Assembly: GCA_030672345.1 (NCBI GenBank)
Contig: DAOVGO010000114.1
Span: 1-8,031, forward strand
DNA from: Methanosarcinales archaeon
Lineage (GTDB): Archaea > Halobacteriota > Methanosarcinia > Methanosarcinales > Methanogasteraceae
DNA: 8,031 nt
Direction of reading: 5' to 3'
Part shown: positions 6,683 to 8,031 of the stretch, piece after piece
How the letters are laid out: every line of letters starts with the position of its first letter
How positions within the stretch are numbered: the first letter of the stretch is position 1
The notes under the pieces: model-generated
What the model saw: only the letters and a program-made list of their open reading frames with translations
What the model was told of the DNA's origin: nothing
The model's database searches: none
Made by a program: the position numbers and the translations under genes

Positions 6683-7510
6683 TCATCTTTCTGCGGCGGA
6701 GCTTTTCTCATGCGAGAAATTATATTTCCGATAGTCATAGAATTTATATTCAAATCCGCCTACCGTGTCGAGCGTTTTTTCAAAAATAAAATTCATTGGA
6801 GGCTTAAACCAATATTCATGTGTGATAATCTTGTTTGTTTGTTGTATTATCATTATATCTACGTCATAACTGTAAAATATAATTCCTGACACTTTTGGAT
6901 TTTCACCAACAAATTCCATTGCATTCTCAATATATTCTTCTCTGCATGGGAGTGCTCCAACATTGACTAAAAATATAGCATATCCATTAGTTTCGTCAAA
7001 ATCAGACAGTTTCTTATCTATTTTATCTCTCAAATTACTAACATCTGAAGTATCGACATCTGGAACATACACTTCTACATATGCTCGTTTGCCATCGCCG
7101 TGCACAAATAGATCAAAATCCCCATCACCCACCTTCGGCTCAAATTCATGAAACCATGATTTCGATTTGAAAGCCACTGCAATACGCAACTCTTCCAAGG
7201 TGCTGTAGAACTCTCGATGATCGCCCTTGCATTTTACAATTTTTCTTCTTATTGTTTTAATTTCAGATGAATCTGGATTGAGTTCTTCTACAAAATTAAG
7301 ACAATTTAAAATCAGAACATGGTCATTGATAAGATTTCCTTTTTCGAGTCGATCCCACAGACTCTGTGCAGGTTTATCGATTAACTCGTCCAAAGTTACC
7401 ATATCATCGATAAACTTCATGAGAGGGTGACTCTCATCTTTTTTTATTTCACTAAAGTTATTCCCAAGCAACAATTTTATTACTTTCTTTCTTGACGGTC
7501 TTCTACCCAT
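6683..7510 (-). CDS. Protein of unknown function, possible PD-(D/E)XK-like nuclease fold
   Basis: This is a 275-residue soluble protein that I do not recognise. It has a basic N-terminus (MGRRPSRKKVIKLLL), a charged helical first half, and no signal peptide or membrane segment. The middle is suggestive: a helix with STLEELRIAVAF (103-114), then EPKVGDGDFDLFV (124-136), then AYVEVYVPD (143-151). Acidic helix residue, D131/D133 before a strand, and E146 in the next strand follow the layout of PD-(D/E)XK nuclease-like domains, but the usual lysine after the glutamate is Y148, so activity is uncertain. This is inference. The start at 7510 has GGGGTGTGA just upstream as a ribosome-binding site. 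It lies 63 bases after the regular 5S gene on the same strand. It is plainly AT-rich beside its GC-rich neighbours and uses AT-ending codons, a sign of horizontal transfer. The stop codon is followed in frame by the dockerin remnant. Confidence 0.7.
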   Translation of the reverse strand: MGRRPSRKKVIKLLLGNNFSEIKKDESHPLMKFIDDMVTLDELIDKPAQSLWDRLEKGNLINDHVLILNCLNFVEELNPDSSEIKTIRRKIVKCKGDHREFYSTLEELRIAVAFKSKSWFHEFEPKVGDGDFDLFVHGDGKRAYVEVYVPDVDTSDVSNLRDKIDKKLSDFDETNGYAIFLVNVGALPCREEYIENAMEFVGENPKVSGIIFYSYDVDIMIIQQTNKIITHEYWFKPPMNFIFEKTLDTVGGFEYKFYDYRKYNFSHEKSSAAER

Positions 7511-7512
7511 AT

Positions 7513-7573
7513 CTCACACCCCAATTCTCAAATTATTCTATTGTTGCTCCCCCTGCAGAGCATCACTATAAAT
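7513..7573 (-). promoter_or_regulatory. Promoter and ribosome-binding region of the 275-residue gene
   Basis: Immediately after the 5S 3' end the minus strand reads ATTTATAG (7573 to 7566), a TATA-like box that would start a transcript near 7543, leaving a leader of about 33 bases. GGGGTGTGA (7522 to 7514) precedes the ATG at 7510 at a suitable distance. A weak 5-bp inverted repeat (TGCTC at 7545-7549, GAGCA at 7558-7562) lies between. There is no clear T-run terminator after 5S, so read-through from the rRNA operon is also possible. Confidence 0.4.
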
Positions 7574-7701
7574 GAGCACATCAGCGTTTGTGGCTTCCCA
7601 TGGGCTCTCGCACCACAGTACACACCACAAACGCGGGCGGGCTTATCTTCTGTGTTCGGGATGGGTACAGGAGTTTCCCCGCCGCTATGGCCGATGTACT
7701 C
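7574..7701 (-). rRNA. 5S ribosomal RNA
   Basis: This 128-base gene folds as a standard 5S rRNA. The ends GAGTACATC and GATGTGCTC form the terminal helix. The core GCCATAGCGGCGGGGAAAC, the loop ACCCATCCCGAACAC and GAAGATAAGCCCG are the conserved archaeal segments. The late helix is long and perfect (GCGTTTGTGG with CCACAAACGC). It lies about 110 bases after the 23S 3' end on the same strand, the usual archaeal order, and is presumably cotranscribed with 23S. Ends were set by the terminal helix. Confidence 0.93.
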
Positions 7702-7743
7702 TTTATCACCATATATACATGCGACCCAGATATCGCCTGAATC

Positions 7744-7763
7744 GAGCCAGCCGAAGCCGACTC
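7744..7763 (-). other. UUCG-tetraloop hairpin in the 23S-5S spacer
   Basis: On the minus strand GAGTCGGC, the loop UUCG and GCTGGCTC form an 8-bp stem (two G-U pairs) closed by C-G around the extra-stable UUCG tetraloop. It lies in the 23S-5S intergenic spacer and is probably a structural or processing element of the precursor. The rest of the spacer (7702-7811) is AT-rich near 5S (TATATAT around 7711-7717) and holds no tRNA that I can see. Confidence 0.55.
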
Positions 7764-7811
7764 ATACAATCCAGTTGATCTACTTAAGCAAGACAATCTG
7801 GTACGGACGTT

Positions 7812-8031
7812 AGTAGCCGCGGACTGAACACCTCGTTGCCTTGGTGCGTACATCCCGACTCTATCAAACTCGTCTTCTACGAGTGTCCTTAAAGAAGTCT
7901 CTTTTCAGGTTTGGTTTCGGGCTTAGATGCTTTCAGCCCTTATCCATTGGTGCGTGGCTGCTCGGCAGTGCCTTGTCAGACAACCGATCGACTAGAGGCA
8001 CCGTTGCTCTGTTCCTCTCGTACTAAAAGCA
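7812..8031 (-). rRNA. 23S ribosomal RNA, 3' end (runs off the right edge)
   Basis: The minus strand reads TAGTACGAGAGGAAC (the sarcin-ricin loop) near the right edge. It continues with GATAAGGGCTGAAAGCATCT, TAAGCCCGAA, GTAGAAGACGAGTTTGATAG and CACCAAGGCAACGAGGTGTTC, the conserved 3' domain of archaeal large-subunit rRNA. The mature 3' end lies near 7812 by homology (GTCCGCGGCTACTAACG region) and is uncertain by several bases. Only about 220 bases are in the window. No intron or insertion is seen in this part. Confidence 0.95.

Noticed and set aside
6373..6753. Single 126-residue minus-strand protein covering the dockerin region and the hairpins
   Set aside because: Its frame misses both dockerin segments, which lie in other frames, and it overlaps the second 5S copy and the end of the 275-residue gene.
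6500..6889. Plus-strand open frame across the dockerin remnant and the end of the 275-residue gene
   Set aside because: The minus strand shows the dockerin motifs in the same interval, and the glycine-rich plus-strand translation is the usual complement of such sequence.
7707..7717. TATATAT as a separate 5S promoter
   Set aside because: It lies only about 6-16 bases before the 5S start, too close for an archaeal TATA box. Cotranscription with 23S is simpler.
7541..7853. Open frames on both strands across the 5S gene and spacer
   Set aside because: They overlap a well-supported 5S rRNA gene, and matching frames recur at the second 5S copy only because the RNA sequence is duplicated.

Overview
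The window comes from an archaeon, most likely a euryarchaeote near the methanogen or methane-oxidiser lineages. It carries the 5' end of an archaeal 16S rRNA, a 5S rRNA and the 3' end of a 23S rRNA. The protein genes are archaeal in type (Nmd3, a DRG-type GTPase, a two-ring CDC48/VAT ATPase), and the promoters are TATA-box promoters. A dockerin-like fragment fits methanogen or ANME-type genomes. That placement is inference; I could not run a phylogeny.

Layout, left to right. Positions 1-322 are the start of a 16S rRNA gene on the minus strand. Its leader and a very good TATA box (535-542) follow. The nmd3 gene (minus) and a DRG-family GTPase (plus) are divergent and share a 68-base spacer. 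Both products belong to ribosome and translation biology, which suits their place beside 16S. After the GTPase comes a decayed zone (about 2850-3960). It holds the frameshifted C-terminal remnant of a radical SAM enzyme, then a glycosyltransferase cut after about 124 residues but still behind a good promoter and Shine-Dalgarno site, then a stretch I cannot assign. From 3963 to 6122 the minus strand encodes a full-length CDC48/VAT unfoldase with a TATA-like box about 27 bases before its ATG, suggesting a leaderless mRNA.

The right third (6254-7701) is the unusual part. Two 5S rRNA copies lie in the same orientation. The right copy (7574-7701) is regular and sits about 110 bases after the 23S 3' end, as expected. 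The left copy (6254-6389) keeps a perfect terminal stem but has several single-base insertions and broken internal helices. Between them are an AT-rich gene of unknown function (275 residues, with a possible PD-(D/E)XK nuclease-like core) and a GC-rich dockerin-type remnant interrupted by two tandem short-loop hairpins. This looks like an insertion or duplication hotspot directly downstream of an rRNA operon.

The 16S and the 23S-5S units are on the same strand about 7.5 kb apart, with 23S-5S upstream. The genome therefore has either tandem rrn operons or 16S unlinked from 23S-5S; the window cannot decide. I saw no tRNA gene and no CRISPR array.
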